Both the position numbers and the translations under genes were made by a program. From the NCBI GenBank assembly GCA_020403455.1, contig JADBXP010000017.1, positions 91,024 through 155,023 on the forward strand: a stretch of 64,000 nt of DNA. The letters are read 5' to 3'. This document shows, in pieces, positions 1-9,892 of this stretch (position 1 is its first letter; each line of letters starts with the position of its first letter). The stretch is from Chitinophagaceae bacterium. GTDB lineage: Bacteria > Bacteroidota > Bacteroidia > Chitinophagales > Chitinophagaceae. The notes under the pieces were generated by a model. The model was not told the origin of the DNA. It ran no database searches and saw only the letters and a program-made list of their open reading frames with translations.

Positions 1-2
1 TT

Positions 3-128
3 CAAACCTTTGGTCACACAAGCAATGATTTTACCTTACAACTCAGTGATGCAGGCGGGAATGTCAATGACACCTGCACCCGGAGCTGGTCACTGGGTCG
101 CCTAACAGTATCGGTATTTCACAATTGA
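3..128 (+). CDS. 3' end of an unidentified gene (partial)
   Basis: An open frame enters from the left edge and stops with TGA at 126-128. The roughly 41 residues contain the stretch SNDFTLQLSDAGGNVND, which looks like real coding sequence, but I recognise no family. A second frame (1-105) is also open to its stop, so the assignment is weak. It would be the gene upstream of the flippase, 34 bp away and on the same strand. Confidence 0.3.
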   Translation, partial: QTFGHTSNDFTLQLSDAGGNVNDTCTRSWSLGRLTVSVFHN

Positions 129-162
129 TGAATCTGGGCACAACTCCTGAACCGTAAATGGC

Positions 163-1620
163 ATGACAAAAAACTTCCTGTATACGGTACTGCTTTCATT
201 GGTTAATCTTCTTTTTCCTGTGTTGAGCTTTCCCTATGCCTCTCACATGCTTGGTCCGGAGGGCATCGGATCAGTTCAAATGGCCGTATCACTGGGTCAA
301 TACTTCGCCTTATTTGCTGCCCTGGGAATTCCCATTTATGGCATTACAGAAATTGCACGGCACCGCGATGATCCGGAACAACTGGCCCGTTCATTCAGTG
401 AATTGTCGCTGATTTTTTTCGGCGCTAGTCTACTGCTCACGATTGTATACCTGACCATCATTAGTACAATACCTTTTTTCCAAGATCACTTTCAACTTTT
501 CCTACTTGCCGGTTCCCTCGTGTTGTTGAGCTTTAGTTATACGGATTGGTTTTTTTCCGGACTAGAGGCATTCAAAAGTATCACCCTGCGTTCGGTCATC
601 ATCAAGGTGGTGGCGCTCCTTTTACTGCTGGTTCTTGTAAAAACAAAAGCAGACAGAATTGAATACCTGTTCGTCATCGTTTTTTCCATTCTCGGCAACC
701 AATTGCTCAGCCTGGCGATGTGTTTCCGTAGAACAAGATTTACCCTTAAAGGAATTCAGTTGCGTCGGCATTTTCAACCGCTTTTCTACCTTTTTTCCAC
801 CACCTTGGCTGCCAGTATTTACACCATGCTGGATACCGTGTTATTGGGCTTTCTGTCTGATGACCAGTCCGTAGGCCTTTACGCTGCTGCAGTAAAATTG
901 GTCAAACTTACCATCCCCATCGTAACCGCCATGGGTGTGATCTTGATACCTCTTATCACCAGACATTTCCATCAAAAAAACCAGGTTGAACTTCATGGGC
1001 TACTGGACCAGTCCTTTCGTTTCCTGATGTTTTTTTCTATACCGGTATGTACCGGACTAACCCTATTGGCACCGGAATGTATTTTTCTGTTCTCAGGACA
1101 TGAATTTGCGGAAGCAGTGCCGGTCATGCGCATTGTGGCCTGGCTGCCGCTTTTGATTGGTCTCGGACATTTCTATTGTTTTCAGATCTTACTGCCTGCA
1201 GGAAAAACCCAAAAAATATTTTACGCTGTACTCGCTGGAGCAATTACCTGTTTATTGCTGAACTGGTTACTCGTTCCGTCCTTCAAATCTGTGGGTGCTG
1301 CCATTGCCAACATTGCAACCGAAGCCGTTGTTACTCTTCTGTACATTTATTTTATGCGCCAGTTTTTCACAGCGGAAAGTCCCTGGAAATATGGATTGCA
1401 TGCACTGATCGGCAGCTTCACTTTCATACCCATCATTCTGCTGCTACGGAGTTGGCAACTCCCTGTACCTGTGCTGGTACCACTGGCTACCATTTGCTGC
1501 GCCCTAACTTTCTTCGCAGTACAATGGTGGTTATTCAAGAATTATTTTTTACTCGATTTTGTTCAGCCGCTAAAAGATTGGTTGCTGCGAAAGAAAAATA
1601 TGCTGCCGGATGAGTACTAA
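163..1620 (+). CDS. wzx: Wzx-type polysaccharide flippase (system A)
   Basis: This 485-residue, very hydrophobic protein has the alternating membrane segments of the MATE/MOP polysaccharide transporter family. The N-terminal segment followed by the motif LGPEGIGSVQMA (about residues 31-42) is typical of Wzx. The expected role is flipping the undecaprenyl-pyrophosphate-linked repeat unit across the inner membrane. The length fits the family (about 420-500). The start is ATG. The gene overlaps the next glycosyltransferase by 11 bp, so the two are probably translated together. A second flippase lies at 36619-38070, consistent with two separate polysaccharides. Confidence 0.9.
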   Translation: MTKNFLYTVLLSLVNLLFPVLSFPYASHMLGPEGIGSVQMAVSLGQYFALFAALGIPIYGITEIARHRDDPEQLARSFSELSLIFFGASLLLTIVYLTIISTIPFFQDHFQLFLLAGSLVLLSFSYTDWFFSGLEAFKSITLRSVIIKVVALLLLLVLVKTKADRIEYLFVIVFSILGNQLLSLAMCFRRTRFTLKGIQLRRHFQPLFYLFSTTLAASIYTMLDTVLLGFLSDDQSVGLYAAAVKLVKLTIPIVTAMGVILIPLITRHFHQKNQVELHGLLDQSFRFLMFFSIPVCTGLTLLAPECIFLFSGHEFAEAVPVMRIVAWLPLLIGLGHFYCFQILLPAGKTQKIFYAVLAGAITCLLLNWLLVPSFKSVGAAIANIATEAVVTLLYIYFMRQFFTAESPWKYGLHALIGSFTFIPIILLLRSWQLPVPVLVPLATICCALTFFAVQWWLFKNYFLLDFVQPLKDWLLRKKNMLPDEY

Positions 1621-2533
1621 TTCAACCAGACCACTGGCAGTAGTACTGGCCACCTGTAATGGAGCTGCTTATCTGGAGCAACAGCTGCAATCGCTATTGC
1701 AACAAACACGTTCCCCCGACCTGATTCTTATCTTCGACGATGCATCAGATGATGCCACCCCCCAACTACTGGAAAAATATGCTTCGCTTCCAACCGTAAA
1801 GATTTCGAAGAATGACAAAAGAATAGGAGCCAATGAAAATTTCAAGCTAGCGGTAGCAGCTGTTCCCGATGGATATGATATAGCTTTTTGTGACCAGGAT
1901 GATTACTGGCTGGCCGAAAAACTGGAGCGATCGGTTGAACTGCTGAACTCATTAAGTGCCGCACCCCAACAGCCGGCCATGATTTATTCAGATCTTATCC
2001 TCATGAATGAAGATGACCAAATTATCAGTGCATCTGTTCACCAGCAAAGAGGACAACACCGGTATCAACATGTCTGGGATACATTTATCTATGGCAACAT
2101 GGTATCAGGTTGTACCATCGTGATGAACTCCGCCATGAAGCAGGTGATGTCTCAATTGCCCAAAACGGATGAATTCATCTATGATGCCTGGCTCGCCATG
2201 GCAGGATTCAGTTTTGGAAAAATTGCCTGCCTGCCACATCCCCTCATCAGGTACAGACAACATAGCAGGAACCTTACTTTTGCCGATCACCGTGCCAGCA
2301 ATCGATGGGGAAGATGGAGGAAACACCTGACCCAATTATTCCACCCCTCAGATTTTTTACAGGAAGAGATCGCGTTGGCAAAAGCATTCCATAACGCTTT
2401 TCACCATCGATTATCATCAGAACAAGCAGGAACGCTCATGCAACTCATCCAACTCGAGCATGCCCCTCACTGGAAGAAAAAAATCACCTTTGAAAAAAGT
2501 TTTCGGCCATACTGGCTGAATCGATTCTCCTGA
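1610..2533 (+). CDS. GT2 glycosyltransferase, rhamnosyltransferase-like
   Basis: This 307-residue cytosolic family 2 (GT-A) glycosyltransferase has N-terminal VVLATCNGA, a nucleotide-binding FDDASDD segment (residues 42-48) and the metal-binding DQDD motif (95-98). The C-terminal YDAWLAM region is also typical of the subgroup annotated as alpha-L-rhamnosyltransferases. It should add one sugar to the system A repeat unit; donor and acceptor cannot be read from sequence. It starts inside the 3' end of the flippase gene (11 bp overlap). The following gene is 50 bp downstream. Confidence 0.88.
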   Translation: MSTNSTRPLAVVLATCNGAAYLEQQLQSLLQQTRSPDLILIFDDASDDATPQLLEKYASLPTVKISKNDKRIGANENFKLAVAAVPDGYDIAFCDQDDYWLAEKLERSVELLNSLSAAPQQPAMIYSDLILMNEDDQIISASVHQQRGQHRYQHVWDTFIYGNMVSGCTIVMNSAMKQVMSQLPKTDEFIYDAWLAMAGFSFGKIACLPHPLIRYRQHSRNLTFADHRASNRWGRWRKHLTQLFHPSDFLQEEIALAKAFHNAFHHRLSSEQAGTLMQLIQLEHAPHWKKKITFEKSFRPYWLNRFS

Positions 2534-2583
2534 TTTCTCCTGCTACCGATGAATGCAGGGTAAATGTTTATCTTGCAAATGAG

Positions 2584-3519
2584 ATGAAAAAAACAGCTGT
2601 CATACTGGTGAACTGGAACAGTTATGCCCTCACAAGGGACTGTATCCTCTCCCTGCAGCAAATACCGGCCGAACAACTGGATATTTTGCTGGTGGACAAT
2701 AACTCTGCTGATGGCTCCGGCCGAGAGTTAGAGCAGGCATTCCCGGGAATAGTTTACCTGCAGGCGGCTGACAACCTTGGCTTTACCGGAGGCAATAACC
2801 TCGCCATCCATTACGCACTGCAAAAGGACTATAGCTATGTATTGTTGCTGAACAACGATACCACCGTTGCCCCTGATTTTCTCGAAAAACTCACCCGCTA
2901 TTTAGATGCACATCCGACAGTTGGTGCAGTACAACCACTCATTTATTGTGAAGAACCCTCAAAGGTAATATGGAATGCCGGCTCTTATTATCTTGACTTC
3001 ATCGGACAACCTATCGTAAAGAAGAAACTACCAAAGGAAAAAATAGCTGTAGATACAGGCGTTGCAGTGGACTGGATCACGGGATGCGCCTTCCTGATAA
3101 GAACAGATTTACTGAAAAAAACAGGTAGCTTATCTGACAACATGTTCATGTACTTTGAAGATGTAGATCTGAGCTTTCGCATTCGGAAATTAGGTTATGA
3201 ACTTCACTTGGTGCCTGCTGCTGAAATCTGGCACGTCGGTGGCATGTCGAACAAGCAAACAAAGAAAAACGCCGAGGGATACGTGAATCCGGTAGTACAT
3301 TACCTCAATACACGCAACCGGATATGGATATTAAAAAAATATACACCCCTGTATTTTTTCCCGACAGCATTGATTTACCACCTGCTTTATTTCTCCGGAA
3401 TCCTGCTTTACTTTATGTTGCGATTTCGTTGGAAAAAATTATTCGCTGTAGCACGCGCCATTCGCGATGGATTAACCGATAACATTTCTTATTCCACCAC
3501 ACCCATCAATCTCTCCTGA
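2584..3519 (+). CDS. GT2 glycosyltransferase
   Basis: This 311-residue GT-A enzyme has N-terminal VILVNWNSY, DNNSADGS (residues 38-45), the NNDTTVAPDF metal-binding region near residue 90 and the late FEDVDLSFR motif. That pattern is the WbbL-like rhamnosyltransferase group of family 2. The C-terminus carries a hydrophobic stretch (PTALIYHLLYFSGILLYF) that may anchor it to the inner membrane. It lies 7 bp upstream of the polymerase gene, so it is part of the same transcription unit. Sugar specificity is unknown. Confidence 0.88.
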   Translation: MKKTAVILVNWNSYALTRDCILSLQQIPAEQLDILLVDNNSADGSGRELEQAFPGIVYLQAADNLGFTGGNNLAIHYALQKDYSYVLLLNNDTTVAPDFLEKLTRYLDAHPTVGAVQPLIYCEEPSKVIWNAGSYYLDFIGQPIVKKKLPKEKIAVDTGVAVDWITGCAFLIRTDLLKKTGSLSDNMFMYFEDVDLSFRIRKLGYELHLVPAAEIWHVGGMSNKQTKKNAEGYVNPVVHYLNTRNRIWILKKYTPLYFFPTALIYHLLYFSGILLYFMLRFRWKKLFAVARAIRDGLTDNISYSTTPINLS

Positions 3520-3526
3520 TCACAGC

Positions 3527-4921
3527 ATGTTTTTGTTCCCTGTCATATACATCGCTTCCTTTATCTATGGCGCATATCTGCTGTTGAGAAAAGACATTCG
3601 GGGATTTCCTGTATTTGTGGTAGGCGGACTACCCATCTACATCCAGGCACTTTCCGTTACGCATTTGTATGGTTTTGCTTCCATCATTCCCCTGCTGCAG
3701 GGTTGCAAAGAAATCATTGCCATCGGTTCATTGTCGATGGTGGTGTTTACTTTAGAACGAAGACCCAAATGGCATTCCGTTGATCAATGGATGCTGGTGT
3801 TTTTGGGAATCACTTTCCTTTACCTGCTATTGCCCATCGGCCCCTACCCATTCATGAGTCGGCTGCTGGCATTCAAAGCGCTGTCTATGTTTCCCCTGAT
3901 CTATTTCGCAGGACGATTCTGTAAAGCCGCTGACATCAACCTCAATCACCTCTTCTCCTGGATCTGCATCGTCACCATTACTGCAGCAGTTGTTCTGATC
4001 TTCGTAGAATGGATACCCTATGAACACCTGCACACCAAAACCGGCTTCATGGATTTCCATGTGCAGTTTTTCAACGCAGAACAATCCGGCAACTATGGAC
4101 TATTCTGGACCTTCGAAACAGAAACAGGTTTTAAAAGGTTTGGCAGTATTTTCAGTAGTCCGCTGGAACTCGCTGCCTCCACAGTTCTCACCCTCTCAGT
4201 CTTGCTGGCATTGGCAGGTGATCGGTTCATGCATTTTCGTTTTACCGACTTGTACACCGCATCATTGCTCGCAACACTAACTTGTATCTTGCTGGCAGTA
4301 TCGCGGGCAAGTATGATCAACTACTTCATTCTCTTTTATTGCTTTGCCCACTTAACCCGACAGAAAAAACTGGTACACTTTTTTCACCTTGCATTCATCG
4401 CGGTTGTTCTCTTGCTGATCTTTGTTGTGAAAGGAGACATTTTATCTTTTGTGGTAGATACCCTCCGTTTTCAAAACGCTTCCAGCATTGGCCACGTGCT
4501 GGAATGGATGAATGGGTTGCAGGCCATGGCTGCCCATCCATTCGGCATGGGATTGGGATCTTCCGGTCGTGTGGCGATGGAGACCAATGACAATATTGGC
4601 GGAGAAAATCAACTCATCATTATCGGAGTGCAAACAGGTATTCCTGTTTTGCTGGTGTATGTGTTCATTTATTTTCTATTGCTGCAAACCGGTTTCAGGA
4701 ACCTGGGAAAGGCGCGGGGAAAGAAGAGAAGACTGATCATGGCTGTAATCTTTTTGAAAATAGGCATGCTGATTCCGCTGCTGACTTCCTACATCGACTC
4801 CTTCAATTACATCACGTACACCATCAATTTTTTGAGTGGACTGATGATCAATGTGATCATGTACCGGGAGGAAAATGAACAGGAAATACCCAATGATGTA
4901 GAAGCGGTATCAATCAAATAA
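3527..4921 (+). CDS. wzy: Wzy-like O-antigen polymerase/ligase (system A)
   Basis: The 464-residue protein has about ten or more membrane segments and one larger periplasmic loop in the middle (about residues 155-205, around HLHTKTGFMDFHVQFF), the layout of the O-antigen ligase/polymerase superfamily. The late segment GMGLGSSGRVA, with small residues before a polar loop, is also typical. In this context it should polymerise the repeat unit flipped by the first Wzx. Sequence alone does not separate Wzy from WaaL. Its 3' end overlaps the convergent gene at 4910 by 12 bp, leaving no room for a terminator. Confidence 0.8.
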   Translation: MFLFPVIYIASFIYGAYLLLRKDIRGFPVFVVGGLPIYIQALSVTHLYGFASIIPLLQGCKEIIAIGSLSMVVFTLERRPKWHSVDQWMLVFLGITFLYLLLPIGPYPFMSRLLAFKALSMFPLIYFAGRFCKAADINLNHLFSWICIVTITAAVVLIFVEWIPYEHLHTKTGFMDFHVQFFNAEQSGNYGLFWTFETETGFKRFGSIFSSPLELAASTVLTLSVLLALAGDRFMHFRFTDLYTASLLATLTCILLAVSRASMINYFILFYCFAHLTRQKKLVHFFHLAFIAVVLLLIFVVKGDILSFVVDTLRFQNASSIGHVLEWMNGLQAMAAHPFGMGLGSSGRVAMETNDNIGGENQLIIIGVQTGIPVLLVYVFIYFLLLQTGFRNLGKARGKKRRLIMAVIFLKIGMLIPLLTSYIDSFNYITYTINFLSGLMINVIMYREENEQEIPNDVEAVSIK

Positions 4922-5620
4922 TCCGTAACGGATGATACAGTAAATGGCGCGGAAGCCGTCTTTCCAGTTGATCTTCTTTCCTTCGGCGAAGGTTCTGCCA
5001 TAATAAGAGATACCCACTTCATAAATGCGCACTCCGGGAAAACGAACCATCTTGGCAGTGACTTCCGGCTCAAAGCCGAAACGTTTTTCTTTTAGATCGA
5101 GACTTTTCAGGATATCAGCCCGGAACAGTTTATAGCAGGTCTCCATATCCGTCAGGTTCAGGTTGGTGAACATATTGGAAAGGAAGGTAAGCACTTTGTT
5201 GCCGATGCTGTGCCAAAAGAACAGGATGCGGTGTGGATTTCCACCTATGAAACGGGAACCATAGACTACATCTGCATGGCCCTCAATGATGGGTTTGAGC
5301 AGGATGGAAAATTCGCGGGGATCGTATTCCAAATCAGCATCCTGCACGATGATGTAGTTACCGGTGGCCAATTTGATTCCGGTATGCAAGGCAGCGCCTT
5401 TACCCTGGTTAACTGAATGTTGGTCATACCGAATGAATGGATAACGTTGCATCCATTCAGCCACTACTTCACCTGTCTTGTCGGAAGAACAATCATTCAC
5501 CACAATGATTTCCTTGTCAAAGCCGGCCGGCAAATCAGCAGCAATGAGCCGATCGAGAATCGATCCGATGGTACGTTCTTCATTGTAAGCCGGAACAATT
5601 ATGCTAAGCACCTGATTCAT
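4910..5620 (-). CDS. GT2 polyprenyl-phosphate sugar synthase, DPM1-like
   Basis: About 236 residues. The N-terminal SIIVPAYNEERTI, the VNDCSSDKT segment, the QDADLEYDP metal-binding motif and the VVYGSRF motif are those of dolichyl-phosphate mannose synthase-type GT2 enzymes. The reaction would be transfer of a hexose from a nucleotide sugar to undecaprenyl phosphate. I place the start at the ATG at 5618-5620; an in-frame TTG lies three codons upstream. It sits 15 bp downstream of the ArnT-like gene on the same strand, and the two make a functional pair: lipid-linked donor and its user. They run against the rest of system A. Confidence 0.87.
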   Translation of the reverse strand: MNQVLSIIVPAYNEERTIGSILDRLIAADLPAGFDKEIIVVNDCSSDKTGEVVAEWMQRYPFIRYDQHSVNQGKGAALHTGIKLATGNYIIVQDADLEYDPREFSILLKPIIEGHADVVYGSRFIGGNPHRILFFWHSIGNKVLTFLSNMFTNLNLTDMETCYKLFRADILKSLDLKEKRFGFEPEVTAKMVRFPGVRIYEVGISYYGRTFAEGKKINWKDGFRAIYCIIRYGLFD

Positions 5621-5635
5621 GTGCGGCAAATATAA

Positions 5636-6901
5636 TCAATTTGCAGAGGACCGGAGACGCTGCAACCAATTCGCCGAAGCGACAGCAGAAAATACTACAA
5701 TCAAGGGTACGACTACAGTGAGCATCCGCTGATAGGCAGATACAGCCAATGTTCCAGCAAGGAATAGGAATAAAACCGAAAGCAAGATCCACCACCATGG
5801 CTCTGCCTTACCACGAAAAAAGAAGCAACTGATGCAGGAAAAAATGAATAAAAAGAATACCAAGGCACCGGGTGGTATGCGCATCAACTGAGCCATGCGA
5901 AAGTAATGATAGGAAAAGGGGATGCCGAAAAACAAACGACCGGTATTGGCTATGCAATTTTTAAGGTACTTCACCGGATATTGCCGGATGTTCTCCCAGG
6001 CCTGTTGGCGAAATGCCTCATCTCTTTCTACGCCTTGCAGGCGGAAGATGCGATCGTAATCTGCCTGGTGATGAACTGCAAACTGAGCTGCATTGCAGGG
6101 TTGTGTGGTATCATATCCGCAATAGGCAGTGAAGTGATCATCATTCCAGTCACCGAATTCACCTTCGACCGGCGTGCTCGCCCAATAAAAGGACATACCC
6201 CCACTATTGGCCCAATACAATGGTTTACCGGTCAATTGAAAAGTATAGAGTAGATAGGGAATGTTCACCAGAAAGGCAATCAGCCAGGTGAAGAAATATT
6301 GCTTCATCCGTTCATTTCTTTTCAGCAACAACAGAAGCGAGGTTCCCATCAATAAGAATAGAGTAACATAGCCAAAAATGATTTTTGTCAAGGCAAGGTA
6401 GCCGAAAAATAAACCTGCTATCCAGGCATCACGTGTTCTGCCGGTTGGCAAACCCGAACGAATAAAAAAGAAAAGAAAAACACTCATCAGACAACTGCTC
6501 AATGGCTCGGTATACAGCCAGGCCAACTCTTTGTAAGCCACATAATAAAATGCCCAGAGCAGGGAAAACACAATAGAAAGCTGCCTGCTCACCAACAAAC
6601 GCAAAGATTGATACAACATCACCACAGATACATATTGAAACAAACCATTCAAGATGACCGGGAAAACCAAGGGGGTTTTCATAAAAACAAAAGGTACCAA
6701 CACCAGCGGGTAGCCGGGTCCATTCCAGAGATTCAATTCCCCCCTGGGAGAATAATAGCCCTGAGTCAGGTTCTGTGCGAACATGAAATAACGCCCTTCA
6801 TCTCCCTCCATGACATCGCGATGGCCCAATGCAGCCAATGCAGTATAGATCAATAAAAAAGGTAGGAAACAAAACCAGGGATTGGCTGATAATTTTTTCA
6901 T
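5636..6901 (-). CDS. GT-C membrane glycosyltransferase, ArnT/PMT-like
   Basis: The 421-residue multispanning membrane protein has the acidic first periplasmic loop expected of GT-C enzymes: EGDEGRYFMFAQN directly after the first membrane helix. Family members use polyprenyl-phosphate sugars on the periplasmic face. The next gene on the same strand is a DPM1-like synthase, which would supply such a donor. The likely role is adding a side sugar to the polymer, lipid A or a protein; the acceptor cannot be told. It is divergent from the GT4 gene at 6971 with only 69 bp between starts. Confidence 0.75.
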   Translation of the reverse strand: MKKLSANPWFCFLPFLLIYTALAALGHRDVMEGDEGRYFMFAQNLTQGYYSPRGELNLWNGPGYPLVLVPFVFMKTPLVFPVILNGLFQYVSVVMLYQSLRLLVSRQLSIVFSLLWAFYYVAYKELAWLYTEPLSSCLMSVFLFFFIRSGLPTGRTRDAWIAGLFFGYLALTKIIFGYVTLFLLMGTSLLLLLKRNERMKQYFFTWLIAFLVNIPYLLYTFQLTGKPLYWANSGGMSFYWASTPVEGEFGDWNDDHFTAYCGYDTTQPCNAAQFAVHHQADYDRIFRLQGVERDEAFRQQAWENIRQYPVKYLKNCIANTGRLFFGIPFSYHYFRMAQLMRIPPGALVFFLFIFSCISCFFFRGKAEPWWWILLSVLFLFLAGTLAVSAYQRMLTVVVPLIVVFSAVASANWLQRLRSSAN

Positions 6902-6970
6902 TGACTCTAAGTTAGGTTATCTTTACCCTATCAAGCAAACGGTTTCACCCGCTCTTGCGAATGTACTATA

Positions 6971-8110
6971 ATGCCGGAATCTGATATGCCCCGCCCCATT
7001 CAAGTATTCATCGATGTCCGGGATCTGCGCATCGCCAAAACCGGGGCGAAAACAGTACTGGAAGAAATTTGCCTGCAACTTAAAAAAGGGTACCCCGGAT
7101 TTACCATCCATTTTATAGATACCCCCTTCCCGGTGTACACCGGAAAAAACAAATGGCTGAAAGCGTTGGAGCATGCCCGTTTCTTCGGGTGGAAACAAAT
7201 TACCCTACCCATCATTTGCCTGGTTAGGGGATGCGATATTCTCTTTTGCACGGATTATTTTTTGCCGCTTTTCCCGGTACGATTCAAAACAGCAGTCATT
7301 TTTTATGACGCTTTCTTCTGGCAATACCCCGAGCAGTACAATCGTTTTTGGCTGAAATTGTTGCACCACATTGCAGTGCCTGCTGCCCGGAAAGCATCTG
7401 CCATCATTACTATTTCTCATCATTCCAAGGAGCAAATCGTCCAGTGTGTCGGACTTCCCCCCGAAAAAATCCATGCGATTCATTTGGCACCAAAATCTTC
7501 TTCAGCCATTGTCAGCGCAGACTATCATGCCTCCACTGAATCAGAAAAAAAATACATCCTCCACATCGGTGTGCTCGAAAAAAGAAAAAATCTGCTCAAC
7601 CTGATCAAGGCATTCGCTTTGTTGAGACAAGCCGGTTATCACAACTATAACCTGGTACTGGCGGGAGGTACAGTACCCAAACACAAATTAGATGACAGTG
7701 GAAATATACGCAGGCTGATCAAAGAATTACAACTCGAGGATGCCGTCATTCTTCCCGGCTTTATCAGCGATGAGGCGCTGGCACATTATTACCAACAGGC
7801 AAGTCTGTATGCCTTTGTCTCCGTCAATGAAGGATTTGGATTGCCCATATTGGAAGCATTCCAGCATCGGCTGCCTACCTTGATTGCCAACAACAGTTGC
7901 CTGCCGGAGGTTGGAGGTGATGCGGTGATAACCTGCGATCCCTATGACCCGGCAGATATAGCTGAAAAAATGAAACTGGTGGTGAGCAACCCTGCCCTGC
8001 AGGAAGAACTGATTCAAAAAGGGTTGCGCCGTTTGCAGGACTTCTCCTGGGAAAAAACGACCGAAGAACTGATGCAGGTGTTCCGGGAATTGATGAAAGA
8101 AAAAAACTAA
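6971..8110 (+). CDS. GT4 glycosyltransferase
   Basis: This 379-residue GT-B enzyme has a variable N-terminal acceptor domain followed by a C-terminal family 4 domain. It shows LHIGVLEKRKNL (start of the donor domain), the AGGTVPKHK segment and the EGFGLPILEAF motif, whose two glutamates form the family's EX7E signature. It resembles mannosyltransferases of the WbaZ/MtfB type. A second in-frame ATG at 6986 is an equally possible start. It is convergent with gmd, with 6 bp between the two stop codons. Confidence 0.88.
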   Translation: MPESDMPRPIQVFIDVRDLRIAKTGAKTVLEEICLQLKKGYPGFTIHFIDTPFPVYTGKNKWLKALEHARFFGWKQITLPIICLVRGCDILFCTDYFLPLFPVRFKTAVIFYDAFFWQYPEQYNRFWLKLLHHIAVPAARKASAIITISHHSKEQIVQCVGLPPEKIHAIHLAPKSSSAIVSADYHASTESEKKYILHIGVLEKRKNLLNLIKAFALLRQAGYHNYNLVLAGGTVPKHKLDDSGNIRRLIKELQLEDAVILPGFISDEALAHYYQQASLYAFVSVNEGFGLPILEAFQHRLPTLIANNSCLPEVGGDAVITCDPYDPADIAEKMKLVVSNPALQEELIQKGLRRLQDFSWEKTTEELMQVFRELMKEKN

Positions 8111-8116
8111 GCTTGT

Positions 8117-9070
8117 CTATTTAAGTTCTGCATCTACCATTCCCCGAACGATATCATCGAGGCGGAAGGTGGCTTTCCAACCCAAAACTTTTTCAGCCTT
8201 GGAGGGATCGGCATTGCCGTTGAAAAGATCCGCCGGCCGGAACAATTCAGGATCGATCACTACATGGTCGCGCCAATTCAACGATAAATAACTGAATACT
8301 TTTTTGGTAAACTCCTCCAGTGAATGGGTTTCTCCGGTGGCGATTACAAAATCTTGTGCTTTTTCCTGTTGTAGCATGCGCCACATGGCATCAACATATT
8401 CAGGTGCCCATCCCCAGTCCCGCCGGATTTGCAGGTTGCCGAGGTTAAGTTTTTCCTTGCTGCCCCGGTGGATGCGGCAAGCGGTAGCAACAATTTTTCT
8501 GGTAACAAAACGGTGTGGGCGGAAAGGAGATTCATGGTTGAACATGATGCCGGAGCAGGCATGCAACTGATAAGCTTCCCGGTAGTTAATCACCTGCCAA
8601 TGGGCAGATGCCTTGGCGATGGCATAAGGACTTCGGGGCCGAAAGGGGGTATGCTCATCTGCGGGCCGTTCGTCGGTTTCGCCGAAACACTCACTGGAGC
8701 CGGCATGGTACATACGGATGGGAAGTCCGGTAAAACGCATGGCCTCCAGCAGATTCAAAGTACCGATGCTGATGCTTTCATAAGTCTCTACGGGCTGTTC
8801 GAAGGAGAGTCCCACCGAACTTTGACCGGACAAATGATAAACCTCATCAGGACGAATACGGGTTAAGGTGGCGAGGGTGCTTTTGAAGTCGATGGTATTG
8901 ATGGATACGGGACGGATATGTTCCAGCAGCCCCAGTTTACGCAGGTTATCAAAGGGATTGGTAGTGGCATCTCTGGAACCTCCATATACTTCATATCCCT
9001 TTTCAAGGAGGAGGGAACTCAGGTAGGCCCCGTCCTGACCGGATACGCCACAAATCAATGCCTTTTTCAT
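8117..9070 (-). CDS. gmd: GDP-mannose 4,6-dehydratase
   Basis: This 317-residue extended SDR converts GDP-D-mannose to GDP-4-keto-6-deoxy-D-mannose, the shared precursor of GDP-fucose, GDP-rhamnose and GDP-perosamine. It shows the NAD-binding GVSGQDGAYL (residues 8-17), the SSECFGE segment, the YAIAK catalytic pair and the FNHESP motif that is characteristic of GMD. It is shorter than the usual 340-370 residues but has both ends. GDP-fucose synthase lies 54 kb away at 62725. It is transcribed against its neighbours and 144 bp separate its start from the divergent acyltransferase gene. Confidence 0.92.
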   Translation of the reverse strand: MKKALICGVSGQDGAYLSSLLLEKGYEVYGGSRDATTNPFDNLRKLGLLEHIRPVSINTIDFKSTLATLTRIRPDEVYHLSGQSSVGLSFEQPVETYESISIGTLNLLEAMRFTGLPIRMYHAGSSECFGETDERPADEHTPFRPRSPYAIAKASAHWQVINYREAYQLHACSGIMFNHESPFRPHRFVTRKIVATACRIHRGSKEKLNLGNLQIRRDWGWAPEYVDAMWRMLQQEKAQDFVIATGETHSLEEFTKKVFSYLSLNWRDHVVIDPELFRPADLFNGNADPSKAEKVLGWKATFRLDDIVRGMVDAELK

Positions 9071-9214
9071 GGGTCGATGCTGTTGGAATTAAGCACAATT
9101 TTACTATAAAACATCCATACGGCAAGGAGGGGATGAATGGGGTATTATCAGATGGATTCGGGGTCATTTTATCAGGTCTGGCATTAATTGTAACTTGCCC
9201 CCTAGCAAATTTGT

Positions 9215-9892
9215 ATGTGGCAAGCCCTCCAGGAAAGATTGGGAAACAAACTCTCCCCCGCTGACCGACTGATAACTGTCTGGCGATTAATTCCCTTTGC
9301 ACTGCGGGGACTATGGGAAAAATGTTTCATGGGCAAATCCTCCGGCTGGGTATTGGTGGGTAAACAGGTTTCTATCAGGTATGCGGGTTACCTCGAGGCC
9401 GGCAAGCAACTGATCATCGAAGATTATGCCGAAATCAATGCCCGTTCCACCCAAAAAATCATCCTCGGCAACCGCGTAACCATCGGTAAATATGCCATCA
9501 TCCGCCCGGGTAATCTCTATGGAGGTGAGCCCGGTGAAGGCTTGCGAGTAGGTGACCATTCCAACATCGGTCCCTACTGCTACATTGGCTGCTCCGGCTT
9601 TATCTCAATCGGCAATAACGTAATGATCTCACCCCGCGTGAGCATCTATGCAGAAAACCATGTGTTTGATTCTCCTGATGCCACCATCAAAAGCCAGGGA
9701 GTAAAAAGAGAGTCAGTCGTAATTGAAGATGATTGCTGGATCGCTGCGAACAGCATCCTACTGGCAGGTGTCACCATCGGAAAAGGTTCTGTCGTAGCAG
9801 CAGGCAGTGTTGTCACGCAAGATGTACCACCCTACAGTGTGGTAGCCGGTGTTCCTGCCCGCATCATCAAAAATCGGCGCACCGATTCATGA
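9215..9892 (+). CDS. Left-handed beta-helix O-acyltransferase
   Basis: The 225-residue protein has a run of hexapeptide repeats ([19 protein letters not shown], then [16 protein letters not shown] and [25 protein letters not shown]) and the closing [12 protein letters not shown] found in sugar acetyltransferases of the NodL/WbbJ type. It should form a trimer and acetylate a hydroxyl of a sugar or lipid-linked glycan from acetyl-CoA. It is the first gene of a tightly packed + strand operon reaching 18731 and overlaps the next gene by 4 bp (ATGA). Confidence 0.88.
   Translation: MWQALQERLGNKLSPADRLITVWRLIPFALRGLWEKCFMGKSSGWVLVGKQVSIRYAGYLEAGKQLIIEDYAEINARSTQKIILGNRVTIGKYAIIRPGNLYGGEPGEGLRVGDHSNIGPYCYIGCSGFISIGNNVMISPRVSIYAENHVFDSPDATIKSQGVKRESVVIEDDCWIAANSILLAGVTIGKGSVVAAGSVVTQDVPPYSVVAGVPARIIKNRRTDS

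Noticed and set aside
6902..6970. Divergent promoter between the ArnT-like and GT4 genes
   Set aside because: TATCTTTA near 6915 is only a partial match and no proper -33 element is present on either strand.
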